DNA of 64,000 nt from Nymphaea colorata (GCF_008831285.2 NC_045140.1:2335528-2399527); one strand, 5' to 3'. Counted from the stretch's first letter, positions 11,888 through 26,101 are shown. Notes: a model not told the origin generated them from the sequence alone. Numbers and translations: made by a program.

Positions 11888-14800
11888 AAAACTTCTTCAT
11901 CATGGACAACACTATAGTTTCTTAGATGAAACGAAGAAACTGCCAGTTTGAGACCAAAATTCGCTTCTGGCCTTCTCTAAGCGTAGAAGTTAGTAGATAC
12001 TGAAGGTGATACACCTATAGTGGTTTTCAGTAGCAAGCTCAGTTGTAAATTTGCACAATATCATATAGTATTGACCCTCCATTAGAATCCAAATCAACGG
12101 CTTGGAATGAAAGTATGCAAATTCGAAACCTTTGAAACTTCATGCGTTGCAATATTTACCACAAAGTTCAACACCTTAATTTATTATAGGAATAAAGTAT
12201 CAATTGTATTCTTCATAATGAGGTTTTCATTTCTTGCCAAGCATCTTCGATATTTCATGACAGAAAACAAACTCGAGATGAACCAACCAAAGTTTGCAGA
12301 TTTAACTAGAAAATATTACTTTTCCAGAAGCCATTTTGGAGTGAATGACTATGTATATGCTTCTTAAATTCGAATGAGGTACCGGGCATATATCTCTGGC
12401 TTATGAATCCAATAGGCTTCAAGTTGGTAACACCCGTGTTTGATTTGGACGGTGACAATAATTTAAATGGATCAAGGCAAACCTACTCTGAAATGATGAC
12501 TTGATATAAAGTTGACCTGCTTTTAGTTGCAACCATAGTCACAAAAAACTCATCTTTCTAAACAAAAATCGTGTAAAATGCGAGACACAAGTCCAGTCAT
12601 TTAAAACTTAAAAATGCCAAATCCAAAAAACACATTTTTTTTTCTCTTTTTTTGCGTTTTTCTTTTCTTTAAGCATCTTTTCCACTTTTTGTAATGCTGA
12701 ACTGCTTGTTTTCATTTTCTAAGTTTTGTTTATTGTTTATTTACTTGTTTTTGATGTTTGTGTTATCCTCACTTATTTTATTTTTTCCCTAATTTTTAGA
12801 TTTCTTAATCAACAAATTTACTATATTGTCTTTTTTTTTCAAGCTCGTCGTATTATACCCAAGAAAAATCTTGCCGAAGAATGTTTTTTGCAAGCATGGT
12901 TGCAACTGCTGATAGACACCTAAGAATTTTAGCACATTCTACCGAAATGTTCTTGCATTACAAGTCTAGTTGAATAATCAATCCTCTATGGCACATGATC
13001 ACCGTCTTGGCAACACTCTAAGCTGATCAGCATGGCCAGATACTGCTTCTTTTGTATGATCATATCTTTAACAATGTGATCTTATGAGCATTCAGCTTAT
13101 TCTTTAATTCCAATGCCGTCCAGCTTCATATTCATGTCTTCATCTTCCTCCAATAACTAAAAATAACCAAAGCTTACAAAAGATTCTGAAAAAAATAAAC
13201 TTGAACTCCATTCACTTTTGCTTTGTATCACATGGAAAGACCCACTAACAAGGACAAACACAGTTTTGCAACATCATCATGCTTCTATTATGTTATGATC
13301 AAGATTTTCTTGTCTCCGACGTGCCCCCCAAGGCGGAGCCCATTTTATGAAAGCTTAAATTAGTGGTTGAACTTAGGTAGATCTAAGTTTAGTTATACGG
13401 AACAGCCCCATGTGACCCGAGTCACTACACCATGGCCAATTATATGGTTAGTACCTATGAAAAACAATTCTTGCCCCACCTATGCTTCTTATATCTGCCT
13501 TAGACAACTTATCTAGAACTGCTGGCAAGGTTGTCTCCATTTAATTGGCTGTTCATAACAACAAAATGTAAAAACAAAACACGTAAAAAATGATAAAAAA
13601 TGATGTTTTAGTAACGATAGAAATGAAAGATAAATAATTTAGCCTAAGTTTATAACTTAAAATTTAAAAATAATGAGAAAAAACACAAACATGGAAAAAT
13701 GTGAAAAATACAAAAATTTTATTTTGGAGTTTTTTTTTTAAGGAAAAGATGCGTTTTTTTTTTTTTCTGCCTTCATTGTTTTTAACATAAAGTTCCATTC
13801 CAAAGAAAATTTCTTTGACATTTGATCAATTCTATTTTTGTTAGGGGCCAGCAAGGGAGAGCCAGAAATTTTTCATTCCAGCGCCCGAACTCTAGTTTCA
13901 AATTTTTAATGGGAGCCGTAATAGAATTTTTCAATTTTTTTTACATATGTTAAACTAGAATTTTTAAACTTTACATGTACATTGTTTATTCTAAAAAAAA
14001 TATTTCTTTCTCATGGACCCTAACCCATCATAAATTTGAATCTTATTTTAAGCATATCAAACCGTGTAAATTCTGACATTTGTTAAGTAAATTTTAACTT
14101 AAAATGAAGAAATAATATCATATAAATATAATAACTTAATGAAAATAAACGGCTAGTATTTTCGAAACAAACTTAGTATAACATTGTTATATTAAAAAGC
14201 TGAACTTGGTTTATAAGAATAATAATAAATTTCTGTAATATGTACCTTTTTGTAATTGAGACTCAAAATACATGCTTGAGACATTTTTTTTGTTATCCAA
14301 ACAAAATTTTAAATTAAACCAGGCAAGCATACTTTAATAATTAACTAAGTTATTTGGTCAAATAAACTATAAAAGATAAATTAATGCAGTCAATTAATCA
14401 AAAGTTAATTCATTGAAGTAATTTTTTTAACTAACATTGAATATATACATTTAAAATAATTTTTTTTAAAATAATAAAAAAATAGTTATTGAATTGACCA
14501 GATGATTGGTTCAAAACAAACACGGATCTCGATGGTTAGATGTGAGAATCCAATTTCTTTATTGGACTCGCTATCAAATGGATTAGATGCTTAAAAAACA
14601 AAATTCAGACCCAAATCTAATACATTATATCTTATTTTATCTAGATTGGTAGTCCTTAAATGAATCTGAGCTATGAGTCAATGGGATTCAGTCATTCAGA
14701 TCTTATGTGCCGAAACTTATTCTATTTCACTTCATTGGTTCAATTCAGCTTGAGTTCTAATCCAATCTCGAGTAAGAAAGCCATGTTCAATTCCAGAACC

Positions 14801-15289
14801 AACCTTAATGCCCTATACCAAGTCCTAAGTATAAATCAAAGTCCAATTTTGATGTATGCATGTATGAGTCCAAACATTATAGATATAAATGACAATACGA
14901 TGCATAATGTTTTACCAGATCTCGGGTAGGTACTCAAGGCTGGGAATTGAACCTAAACCACATGTCCAAAACTGGACCAAACAATCTGGAATCGAAAATT
15001 ATAAATTCCTAACTTCAAAATCCAAATATTCGACCTAACCATTATAGAAAACATGTTTAGGTGATGAGAAGATGTTTATTTTTTCTGAATTTGTTTTAAA
15101 TTTAAAAAATGACATACGTTGACATTGCAATTATAGTTGAGCGACACTAAATAGATGCAAGATTAATATATAAATAAGAAATGAGCGATTCATTGAAAAT
15201 ATATATGTATATGTTTTTTTTTTTAATGTTAAAGAAAATGTCAACAGCCATAGCATATAAAGTTGTGAAGTGGGATATCGAAACCTTCT
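11888..15289. other. Intergenic, AT-rich, no gene recognised
   Basis: Open frames at 12107-12367, 12726-12923 and 14660-14929 are short and unrecognised. A GGGAGAGCCAGAAATTTTT phrase at about 13854 marks another decayed copy of the GGTGGAGCCAG repeat. Otherwise low-complexity A/T tracts. Confidence 0.45.
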
Positions 15290-15718
15290 ACTGCTCCACA
15301 CCAGCTCGACTCGGCTCAAAAAACTCAAGCTTGAGCTCGGCCTCCAACTCAAGTTGAGCACCTTATAGCAAGCTTGAGTTCGACTCGACTACACAAAATC
15401 AAGCTTGAACTCAACTGGTTTAGGCATTAACCGATTTAACGTTAACTCATGTGAGAATTCACTTATTCAACTCGTGTAAGCGTTAACTCGTGTAACTTGT
15501 GAAAATATGTTTTTACCTTGAAAGTAAAAACCAGTGAACTGGTTTTGGCAATATTATATAGAGTATTGGTTTGCGAGTCCAGTGAAGTATAAACTAGTCT
15601 AGTTTCTAAAACTCAAACTCGATTCATTTATCATTTCGAGTATCTTTGCAAGCTCAACCGAGTTTTTTCAAGCGAGTTGGAGTCGAGCTCGAGTTGACTC
15701 GGCCAATTGTGCAGCCCT
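15290..15718. repeat. CTCGAG/GAGCTCG-rich dispersed repeat with inverted ends
   Basis: The left end (CTCCACACCAGCTCGACTCGG, shortened) resembles the reverse complement of the right end (GCTGCACAATTGGCCGAGTC). The body is dense in CAAGCTTGAGCTCG-like phrases. Similar sequence appears at about 17385-17540, 30590-30890 and 61195-61470. Non-coding. Confidence 0.5.
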
Positions 15719-16251
15719 ACCTTCTGTTAAGAGGTACTTTTTGGCACTTTTCTATTTTAGGGAACATCTCTATCAAGACATACTCAAGGTTTGAGGCTGA
15801 ATATCATTTAGATTATGATCAATTTCTGAACTCAACGAATTTTTACAGCAAATTTTACATTCGGCTATTTCTTTTGACTTAGACACGAACCTGTCTGGCA
15901 TATTGTCCTTTCGTTATTTTGGCTTTACTGAAATAATATCTCATTTATGCGTCATAATATAACCATTTCGACCTTTATGCGTAATTTTCGATTATCCATC
16001 ATTTCAGTTTTTCATATCGAATGCTATGGCTAATGGCTTTAATAACATTTTCTTTCAATTTTTCTGCTGAGAAAACTGTTAGGATATATAGTCTGGTTCA
16101 AGGCGTTATTTCTCTAAAAAATAATTTATGGTGGGGAGGGAATACTGGGTTGAAGTAGCATAACAGGATACCCTTAAAAAAATTAATATCATGAGAGATT
16201 TGATGCTGCAAGCCCACGTTCATCTTCATATTTCTTTTTAATTTGACCAAA

Positions 16252-16307
16252 TTACATATGATATAAAACCCATGAAGACTTACATATGATATAAAACCCA
16301 TGAAGAC
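16252..16307. repeat. Perfect 28-bp tandem duplication
   Basis: The 28-bp unit starting TTACATATGATATAAAACCC occurs twice in direct succession (16252-16279 and 16280-16307) without differences. Confidence 0.95.
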
Positions 16308-16352
16308 ATTCATGGAGGACATTTTTAAATGGGAAACCAGAAACTATAGCTC

Positions 16353-16370
16353 TGTGTGTGTGTGTGTGTG
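16353..16370. repeat. (TG)9 microsatellite
   Basis: Uninterrupted TG run of nine units. Confidence 0.95.
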
Positions 16371-16447
16371 TTTGTTTTTTCCTTCATATACCTAATTATT
16401 TTTTTAGAAAATGTAAGTTTTTTATTTGTAATGTTAAATTTTACTAG

Positions 16448-16815
16448 AATTTGGATATTTCAGATCCACAATACAGCTCTAGATATTTCAGATGAGCTAA
16501 TTAGTGAAATTGGATTTCAGATTATTAGATTCGGATATGAAATTGGATTTCGGATGTTCAGATTCAGATAGTAAATCAAATTGAGATGCAGATTGGATTA
16601 GATAAAAATTGTAAAAAAGTTAGAGTCGGATCGAATTTGGATACGAATTTGAAATTCAGGCTCGGATTGGATTTCGGATGTAAACTTGGAATTCGGATTC
16701 GAATCGGATTTCAGTTGTAAACTTAAAAATCAGATTTGGATATGGTATAAAATATTTTGTTATATGAATTCAAATCTGAATATGTAAGTATCTGATTCAA
16801 ATCAGATACCTAACT
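16448..16815. mobile_element. Decayed copy of the GATTCGGAT-rich repeat family (copy D)
   Basis: The same GGATTTCGGATGT, ATTCGGATTCGAATCGGAT and AATCAGATTTGGATATG phrases as copies B, C and E. The terminal motifs are too decayed to place the ends exactly. Confidence 0.5.
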
Positions 16816-17943
16816 TGAGTCATATGATATGCACCCTTTACAATCTAGGGAGGGCAGTGCCCATAGGAATCGAACCACAATGCTCTCCCAAGTGTTTCTT
16901 GTTAATTGACTTATTATTATATGTTGTTTGGATTTCTGAAAGTGGTTTTGTTGGTATCTCCAATAACTTGTGAAAATATTAATTACAATTCGAGGGAAGA
17001 ATGATTCAGAGTTGTCCTCAAACTTGTTAGTACAAAAGAGTCTTTGAGACGACGTGATGAGAGACTTAACCAGTGGAAATTAGGTTAAAATGAAACAAAA
17101 TTCTCTGGGATAAAAAGAATCTAGTTCAATGTTTATTTTTTTTCTCATATTCATTTGAAGTAATTATTCTAACACATTAAAGTATGGAAATCTAGAAGAT
17201 ATATTGGAAGCATATCCACAATTTTTGAAACAAATGAAAATGTCTTTTTTTGTTATTCAAAAATTTCAAAAGCAATGTACTTCTGAATCAAGAATAAGTG
17301 GAATTGTTTCTTCATGAAGATTTCAAGAGAATAAGAGGACATTAAACAATGAATTAAACCAAAACAAAAGGGAGAGAGAATTTCATTAAGAGGTCGTTTT
17401 TTATAAATCTGTAGTTGGCAAACTCGCCGAGTTGGTTCGAGAATCGAGTCAACTCGGATTGCTAAAAAAATCTGGTCATGAATCAAGGTTGACCCAACTT
17501 GCTCGGGACTCGGCCCAACTCAGCCCTGACTTGCATGATTCAACTACAATGATTTTCGCATGATTCAACTTGCATTATGGTTATTTTAAAACTTGATCGA
17601 GTTGATAAGTCAATTTGATCATAAGCTTATCCGAGTCCAAAGTGTAAACCGATACAAACGCGGGACATTGAACGGCAGGAACCCAATAAGAAAACACGGG
17701 GTATGAAGCGTGCGCTTCACCTTCTTACTTAGGCTCGCCTGAGGCGTTCGTGTCAGGCAAGAGCGCGGAGCGTCCGCCTTTCTCCATTTTTCTTATTTTT
17801 ATATTTATTATTTTTTAATTCATTAAACCTGCAACTCATAAACCCCCCTCTTTCTCACTCTCTCTCTCTCATAGTCGCCGGATAGTCATCTCATTGCCGC
17901 CGGAAACTGGGTGCCAGGGGGAGGTCATCGCAGGGGCCGGAAA

Positions 17944-17986
<43 letters not shown>

Positions 17987-20400
17987 TTCACTTTCTCTCG
18001 ATCGAGGGATGCCGACACTCGACCGAAGGCTGCCGGCCCGCAAAGGCAGGCTGGCAGCCGTCGTCTCTAGGATTACTCTCTCTCTCTCGGGCCAGTGACC
18101 TTTGATAGGGGCTGCCGGCCAGCATTGGCCGACCGGCAGCCCCCATCTCTCAGGCTATACACACACTTTCTCTCTATTTATATTATGGTGGTGTTGGATT
18201 TTGCTTTATCGTAATCGCTTGTGGCGGTCTGTTAAGTAAATTGTTGTTCCTCATGTAATCATCAATAATGTCTTCTCGTCAATGTCTTCATGCCACGATT
18301 TCTTTCTGACTTGAGCCCTGATTATTGATCTTCAAGAGTATTTTGAATTTATTATATTTTTATAGCTTGAATGTAGGACGACCTGCTGATTTAGGGCTTG
18401 AGCTTTAAATAGAAGTGTTTCTGGTTTCAAGACAATGTCGTTTCCATGGACAAGTCAGCTTGAGCTGGTTCATTATGTTCAGAACCGAATTCATTCACTT
18501 TTAATCTTGAGACTACGCGTTCTTCATAGAAATGAGGTAGCTCCAGCTGAGTTTGTTTAGAACACTTTTTTTTTTTAATGTGCTCGAGCTCGTCCAGGAT
18601 TGTCTCGGAAAGCAGTCAAGCTTGACGTCTGCTGCTTGTGCAGCATGTTAATCAACCTAAATCATTTTGTGATTCATTTTTGGTGATTTTATTGAACTGG
18701 AACAGGCAAAACAGTTTACGGGTAATCTTGCAACTGCAAACTGTCTGCTGCTTGTCAGCACGTTAATCACCCAAATCAGTTTTTGGTGATTTTTATTAAA
18801 CTTGAATAGGTAAAACAGTTCAGAAAAATCTTCAAACTGTGCAATATATCTTGTTATTTGTTTTTTGTTCATTCTTGGCTTAATGAGCAGGAATTAGTTA
18901 TATGGACAGTTCAACTTACATATCTGATTCCGTTTAGCAAGAGTTAGACATGTTTCTCATTCAGGTTATGTGACTAATTCTTATCGAACCAATATATTTT
19001 GCACGGTTGTTCTGTTTATAAACAGGCAAAGCAGTTCTTTTACGTATCTTTTTCTGTTTTCCTTTGTCCAGGATTTGGCTTTTCAGGGGTGCTTAAGGTT
19101 TCAATTTGAGGATTCCAGCCAGGTCTCTTGTTCTCGTGGTACTAGCAAGGTTAATTTATAATTACTCTATTGACTTTTTCAACCTTGATGTTGCAATGAG
19201 AGTCATGTATCATTGCTTTTGCTTGTTTGCCTTTGTTGTTTTTTGGCATACCTAAGGCGTGTTTGTGGCTTTTGTCATTTTGTGCAAACTATGTTAACAC
19301 ATGAAACTTTTTGCTTATAGAAGGTTTTGTTGGAAGGAGATACTCAGGCTTAGAAGGTTTTGCTAAGATAGGTCGATTTGGGGATGGCCCCAATTCTATC
19401 TGAGTTCTTTTCTATATAATTTTGTGATCATAGGTATAACTTGTTTTACCTTGCAGATGTAGCTTGATTATAGTTTGCACGTGCATGTGTCTATCAAAGA
19501 TGATTTTTACAAGTTAAAAATGTTTTGTGTATTGGTGCATAATGTGCAACTTTCATGTAACATACCTGAAACTAGTTTCAGTTACTAACAGTCCCATGTA
19601 TTATATTTATATGTTATGGGGCCTGTTTCAAATGACATGGATCTGGTGGTAATTTTATAAGGCTTGAACCCTATTTTGTTGGGTTTGGGTATAAAGAACA
19701 CCGTGCCCCACTGCTACACTCTTAGGAGTTGTTTGTAAGGGGGTTATTGCTGTTTTGAGGAGAACAACATTGACCAGAGGCCTGGTTTTGTGCTTGCAAG
19801 ATTATTTGTATTGAAGAAAAAGGTCATTCACTTGTTTTGTGTAGAATCTATTTTCATCATGAAAGATTACAAAGTTTTCCCTTTTTTCATAGATTTTTAG
19901 TGTCTTTTGTAGATTTGGCTTCAAATGACCCAACATGGTAATGGTGCATTCTTGTAAGTTCAAACTTCAAAAGCATAGTCACAACTAACGTTGCGGAGTT
20001 TTTCAAACCATGTCACAGATAATGTTCCTTGATATATTTATGTGCAACATGCTTTCCATAGAAAGAATGTTGTTCTTGATTTCTCCTTTTCTCTGTTTTT
20101 TCTTATTTTTCATCTTTAATTTTTGTAATGAAAATTTTTATGTTGCGTTAGATGTCCAACTATTGGCCGATCAATATCACATTACGCACATTACAAAATT
20201 GGTGTTGTAGACTAGGTAATTCATGTCAATGAAAATGGTCTGTTGAGCACATCACTAGTTGATTCTTTTGGATATTTAAGCTTTGAACCAGGCTTAAGTG
20301 CTTAACTGTTTATGCTTTCGGATATTTATGCTTTGAACTAGGCTTAGTTGTTTCTATTATATGTCGTTACTCATATTTTATGTTGCCAACTTGTCTGCAG
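16816..20400. other. Upstream of uL13m: repeats, no coding exon recognised
   Basis: Holds a minus-strand B-box-like GGTTCGATTCC (rc of 16866-16876), a GC-rich stretch at 17690-18150 with a (CT)n run at about 17949-17982, and a tandem duplication at 18628. The GC-rich CT-rich stretch could include a 5' non-coding exon of the uL13m gene, because an acceptor-like CTGCAG lies at 20395-20400 just before its start codon; this is inference only. Confidence 0.4.
18628..18845. repeat. Diverged tandem duplication, unit about 116 bp
   Basis: Both copies (18628-18743, 18744-18845) start TCTGCTGCTTGT and share GTTAATCA, TTTTTGGTGATTTT and AAACAGTT in the same order. The second is shorter. Confidence 0.8.
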
Positions 20401-20435
20401 GAAAGCAGACAGATTTGTGCCAGTCAGACAGAACA

Positions 20436-23400
20436 ATGGCAACTGTCTCACGCCCTTTCAGTGGGAATCTAAAGGTACTTACTTATTTCTTCGTTAGCTT
20501 CTCAATGCTTAGGGATCTTCTGTACCTTTCTCTTGAAATTGCGTAGAATGAGGTTCTTTATTTTTCTTCCTGTACAGGACAAAGTTCAATTCTACAGATC
20601 AAATTTGAAAGATCATTTTGGTCACCACAAGATGATTCATTTTCTATGAATATTGTTTTCATGTTTTGGCCAAAGCTAGTTTTGTGAATCGAACTTGATT
20701 AACGCCATATCTAGTGGAATAAGCTCCAGTGTCAACACTGTGTATAGTTATTCTCTATGTTAGGGAATTCAATGTGTCATCTGATCCCATTGGTTTCTTT
20801 AATCTCTAAACATCTTCACTAGAAAAGTATAATAAATTTCTAGCAATACTATGAGTTGAAATTAGTAATATTTAGCACATAGATCTCCCCTTGCTCGTAA
20901 GCTGGTACTTTTCTTGCATGAAGGATGGTAAAGAAGATTTTTATACACATAAAGAAGCAAAAAAATTGAGTGTCATACTATCTTGGGTATGTTCCTTTGT
21001 TACAAAAGAAAAGAAATGAGTGTTTTTTTGGAGAAGGAAGAGAGGTATAAATATATGAGGAGAGGAACCAAGAAACAAGAGGCAGGATACAAGAAGGAAG
21101 AAGTAGCACAATCTAATGAAACTTTTTTAAGGCTAATCTTGGAGTTCTGCAGTCAAGAGGCTTCTCTTTTCTTCCATTGTCTTTGTTTCCTTATTTCCTT
21201 TCTCTTAATTTTTTAAAAAACTGTTCCATACATCCAAAGATTGATTCGATACATCTCACCATTCAAAGATTGATAATGGAAGATAATAATGATTAAATTC
21301 CTTGAACATGTCAAAATATGTAAAATCATAGAGAATAAAATGAAAGGAGCAAAGTGTCACTATCAAGAGACGACACTACAACTCTTTTCTGTATGGTTTA
21401 CCAAGATTGTCAATACTATACCAAGGAAAGAAAGATATGATCAAAGTCAGAAGAAAAGAAGCTTTTCCTTGCCTGCCTTTTACAGGTAATGATCTGCATG
21501 AGACTGGGAGGTATAAAATGCTTTTCTGACCAGCTATCTGCATGAGACTGGGTGGTATGATATCTTTTTCTGACCAGCTCTACGATCTGGGCTTTCCCAT
21601 GCTTGCTCAGGCCTTGGGGTCTTGGACAAATTTCTAGCGTCCAATGTGCAGTCATTAGTTAACTGCACCCATTCCATCTCCTTCTATTCTTGGTCATAGG
21701 TTGGTGTATGGTGATGCCCATTAGAAACATAAGATTTTCCAGCTCTTGGTTGCCAGGAAGACAGAAGATAGTGTTATTATTATCTCAAAAATGCCCTGTC
21801 AGTTTAACATTTGTTGGCATTTCAATGCACGTTCGTACATGAATTGGAGAACATGACAATATGACATTGTTTCGGGCACAATTTCCTCAAGATGACATGC
21901 TTTACATGCCATTGGTTGCTACTGTGATGATTACAGGAAATAGCTGACCATATTATTCTGTCTGTGCTATGCAGAAAGCTCTTGCTGGCTTAAGAAGGAT
22001 CAATTTAGAGGGTTTGAGATGGAGAGTTTTTGATGCAAAGGGGCAGGTTAGTTAGTACCATTCGCTATTATAAGTCCAGTTATGTTATAACTGCTGCTTG
22101 TATTGTGTATTGTCTCCTAAGAAACAATTTTTTTTAAGGTTCTTGGAAGATTAGCATCACATATATCTACCGTTCTTCAAGGAAAAGATAAGCCAACGTA
22201 CACACCATATCGTGAAGATGGGGACATGTGCATTGTACTTAATGCAAAAGATGTGTGTGTCACTGGGAGAAAGTTGACTGATAAGTTCTACTATTGGCAC
22301 ACAGGGCAAGTTATCCACATTTTATCTCTTCCTTTTCCATGCTGGACCTAGCCAATCATGTGCTTGAATATATTCTTCAAATTCATTAGTTTATAATTGA
22401 GTCACAAAATTGCATTGAAATTTCAATGTCTGAAATCAAATTATGTATTGTAAATCACTTGACAATGATTGTCTTTAGGTATGTGGGCCACCTTAAACAG
22501 AGGAGCTTGAAAGACCAGCTAGCGAAGGATCCCACAGAAGTTATCCGTAAGGCTGTGTTGCGGATGCTTCCTAGAAACAAACTGAAAGATGTGAGTGTTT
22601 CCTCTAAAATTTCATGATTAGCATTTGACTAGTGCGGTAGCACTGACAAGAGGAATATCTTGATTCACATTGCTTGGACACCTTAAGCTTTTAAAAGTTT
22701 TAGTCGACTTTGTCCATCTTTTTCAAATCTATTTGTTCTAATGTCTCTTGAAGATTCTTATGTCCCATTTGTTATTAGTTGTTGTTGGCGCAACAGTTTA
22801 CTGGACAATGCAGCTGCTTTTTCATAGTTTCTCATCAACTTGGATCTGCTTCATACGTGGAACATATGCATTTCGAGTCTCACCTTGTTGCTTGCACATC
22901 TTTATTTGTGTAGACACGCCTTTAAAAGTTTTCTGTTGCACATTGAATATGTAATGTTCTTTAAGTGTTTCCAGTTGTATAGCTGGTGTACGTTCTGTAA
23001 ATTTCAACATGAAACGTGCCAGCATTTGATTGGGGTTTTCCTTGAGCAGTATAGGTTTCTGTTTCTCTGGACAACGCAAATAATAGGGACATGCATAGTA
23101 GTCATGCAGGTTTACATGCATCCTCTTGTGTTGGTAGTGTCAAGAACAGCATAACTGACAGTCATAAGTGTCATTAGTTTATGTTTTATAACAAAATGGA
23201 AATTATAGCTTCAGGCGGGTCCATGTCACTTTCTTTAAAAATTTGTGGGATGCCTAAATGCTAGTAGTATATACTATATTCATGTAAGTTCCCTACCTGA
23301 ACATGATAACTTGGTACAGGTAATTTAATCTCAATATGGTCATGTTAAATGGTATCGGCGTCACTGTTCGATTTGTCAACTGTTCAGAAACTTTGATGCA

Positions 23401-23788
23401 GTTTGTGTGTTTGGTTGCATATGAAATATCCCATGAATTTTTTTTTGTGACCAAAGATTTGATCTTTGCTGAAATGATCTTGCTGACACCTAGCTGAGAT
23501 CTATATCAGTACAGTTGATTTTGCAATTATGCATGCATCTTCAATGCTGCCTCAAATATGCTAATGCAGGACAGAGATCGGAAACTAAGAATTTTCTCTG
23601 GTGATGAGCATCCTTTTGTTGACCGACCTTTAGAGTCTTATGTAATGCCACCCAGGAAAGTAAGGGAGATGCGCCCCAGAGCAAGGCGAGCATTGATCCG
23701 AGCACAGAAAAAGGCAGAACAAAGTGTGGCAGGAAAAACCAGGAAACCCAAGGAGCAAGCTGAGGTAGTGACAGGGGTAGATGTATAA
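20436..23788 (+). CDS. Mitochondrial-type ribosomal protein L13 (uL13m), 5 coding exons
   Basis: Exons 20436-20474, 21975-22046, 22139-22305, 22479-22590 and 23570-23788 join to 202 aa plus stop. This is a bacterial-type uL13 large-subunit protein, an early-assembling 23S rRNA binder; the sequence matches the plant organellar family typified by Arabidopsis At3g01790, not cytosolic RPL13a. The product starts MATVSRPFSGNLKKALAGLR, has the core WRVFDAKGQVLGRLAS (about 30-45), then KDKPTYTPYREDGD, TGRKLTDKFYYWHTGYVGHL (about 79-98), the RKAVLRMLPRNKL segment, and a basic tail MRPRARRALIRAQKKAEQ. The start is the first Met of the conserved frame, with no cleavable presequence obvious. Intron 3 (22306-22478) has a GC donor; the others are GT-AG. 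Introns are 1500, 92, 173 and 979 bp. The acceptor-like CTGCAG at 20395-20400 suggests a 5'UTR intron. Mitochondrial location is inferred from family. Confidence 0.93.
21492..21579. repeat. 44-bp tandem duplication in uL13m intron 1
   Basis: Two adjacent 44-bp units (21492-21535, 21536-21579) both begin ATCTGCATGAGACTGGG and end CTGACCAGCT, with a few internal differences. Confidence 0.9.
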
Positions 23789-25007
23789 TTTTCTTTTTCA
23801 TGTTTTGATTGGTTTCTTCATTTTTGGCATTTAATATAAATGAGACAATGACGGCCATAATATGAATACTTTTGTTGTTCCATCTTTTAGAAACATGGGA
23901 ATTGAGGGGAATTGTCTTGTCGACTCTTGTCAAAGAGCTAAATGCCTGCTCAAGGTTTGATTTTGAATGATGAGGCTGGTAGAACAGAATGAGAGATGAA
24001 AGAAAGCCTGGCGATGGTAACTGTCTGGGTCTGTTAACAAATCAAGTGATCTCTGTTGGTTCAATCTTTGGAGATACTATAGCCAGGTAGTTTAGTGCGT
24101 GCAATAATTCTACCATTGGTTTAACTCAAAACCCATCTTAGTATTTGCTTCTTCATTATGTTAAGGGTGCAATGTATATAGTACGAAATCTGCAAGTTTG
24201 TTATCAGATCTAGTTTTTTTTTTTTTTTTTTTTTTTTTTTTCATGCGTTTACCATTTTGCAGCCTAAAAGTAAACCACCTAAAATTAACAACTTAGAAGT
24301 CCCTGTTTAGGTAATCAGTGAAGGTGGATAGAGGACGGAGATCAACTTTTTATGATTGATATGGTGGTTAGAAGTGTATAGCTTAGCCGGATTGGTTATG
24401 TATGGGGGAGGAAACAAATACACTTTCACAAAGTTTATATATGATTTGCACCTGCCATGTATTATGTTCGGGTGAGAGTTAATAACTCGAAGGCCCTCTT
24501 ATTCATTTGGACCTAGTGGGGTACTGTACACTCTTCAAATTTGACTGTCGTGTTTCCATCTTTTATTGTTCAAGTGAGTAGCACCATGGAAATCTAACAG
24601 ACAATGCGCCTTCTACGCATCCACCTGCCCAACTAGTTGGAAGCATCTGCCATGTATTATGTTTGATCATGGTTTTCATTTGTGATGTACCCAGTTGTGG
24701 ACATTGCAAGGCCGTGTTATACACTGTGGAACCCAACTTCAGTGCTGACGAGTTTGAGAAACTAACCTACCTTCAACAAGAAGCCTAATGTGATGGAAGG
24801 GTCACGCAAAAGTTATTCTTTGTCAGACAAAGAATCTCATAGTTGTACTTAATTTTTGAATTTGGATTTTCTTTTGTTTCCCCTTTGACCAAAGGTTTGA
24901 TTTAAGGAAAAGATATTGTGGGTTGGGTTTGGGAGCAATCTTAGATATTTTGGTATGAGACACAAACACAAACCGTAATTTGGATGCACCACCATCTCTT
25001 TCATAGG
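23789..25007. other. uL13m 3' region and intergenic DNA
   Basis: The first few hundred bases are probably 3'UTR; an AATATAAA-like element at about 23833 could serve as the near-upstream signal. A 28-nt T run lies at 24214-24241. No gene is recognised beyond it. Confidence 0.45.
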
Positions 25008-25412
25008 GATGTTGACTGATTCGATTTAAATTGGATATACTTTTAACTATATTCATTTTTAATGATATTCAAATTTTCAAATCCCAATGCAAATAAAGAA
25101 AAGTTGTGTTGGAATGTGAAATCTGATTTCACAATCTAAATCTATTTTCAAATTCACATCCAAATTCGAATCTGAATTTTTGACAAAATCCAACCGATTT
25201 GCATCTAATTCCTATCCATATCAGAATTTGAATCCAATCAGATAGTTATGTGTATCCAAATCTAAATCCGATTATGTGTCATTTCTTAAAATCTAAATAT
25301 GATTCTGATTTTTTAATCAACTATTAAAATTTGTTTTCATATCCGACTTTTCGAAACTGTTTGGTCGAATTTGGTCGAATATGCAATCTAAATCGGATAT
25401 ATTGATACCTCT
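25008..25412. mobile_element. TIR-bounded AT-rich repeat (copy E), about 400 bp
   Basis: The left end GATGTTGACTGATTCGATTT and the right end CGGATATATTGATACCTC form decayed inverted ends like copies B and C. It shares AATGCAAATAAAGAAAAGT with copy A. No coding capacity. Confidence 0.65.
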
Positions 25413-25568
25413 ACTCTCTCTCCCATGTAAGGACTATGTTAATGACTTACACATCGTTGCATTCAGGAAAATGAATGATAATTAGCACGTGTCATTTGGT
25501 AAATTATTAGTCAAGTTGATTAGATGGTTTACAATAATATAGTGCATATAATTTTCATATTTATTTGG

Positions 25569-25698
<130 letters not shown>

Positions 25699-26101
25699 GT
25701 TGGTCAAAAATTTTGACGTTGGTTTAGATGTCTGGAAATAAAAGGTTCAGACAGAAAAAATTTGTAATTCTTGAATCTTTAAATAAAAAATTTTATGACC
25801 GGAAAATTTTAAAGAACTTTGCTTTTTGAAATCTTGCAAAATATGATTTCCACGGTGCATCTTAAAGTCTTTATTTTAGTGGCATAGGTTTCGAAATTTC
25901 AACTGTATATGAACGGAAGGATTTGTGTAAAATAACTAGAATCCGGTGAGCACTTCCAACTACCACCATATAACTGGATTGGATCAGATCTACGTATGTT
26001 CATGAAAAAAATTGTGGTAAACTGGAGCTGCTGATTCATATACGCTTTTATAACAAATCTATATTGATGTTTTTAAAGTTAGGCCATATCATTGTTCAGT
26101 T

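Noticed and set aside
21416..21655. 79-codon minus-strand frame in uL13m intron 1
   Set aside because: It covers the 44-bp tandem duplication, has no recognisable family and lies within an intron.
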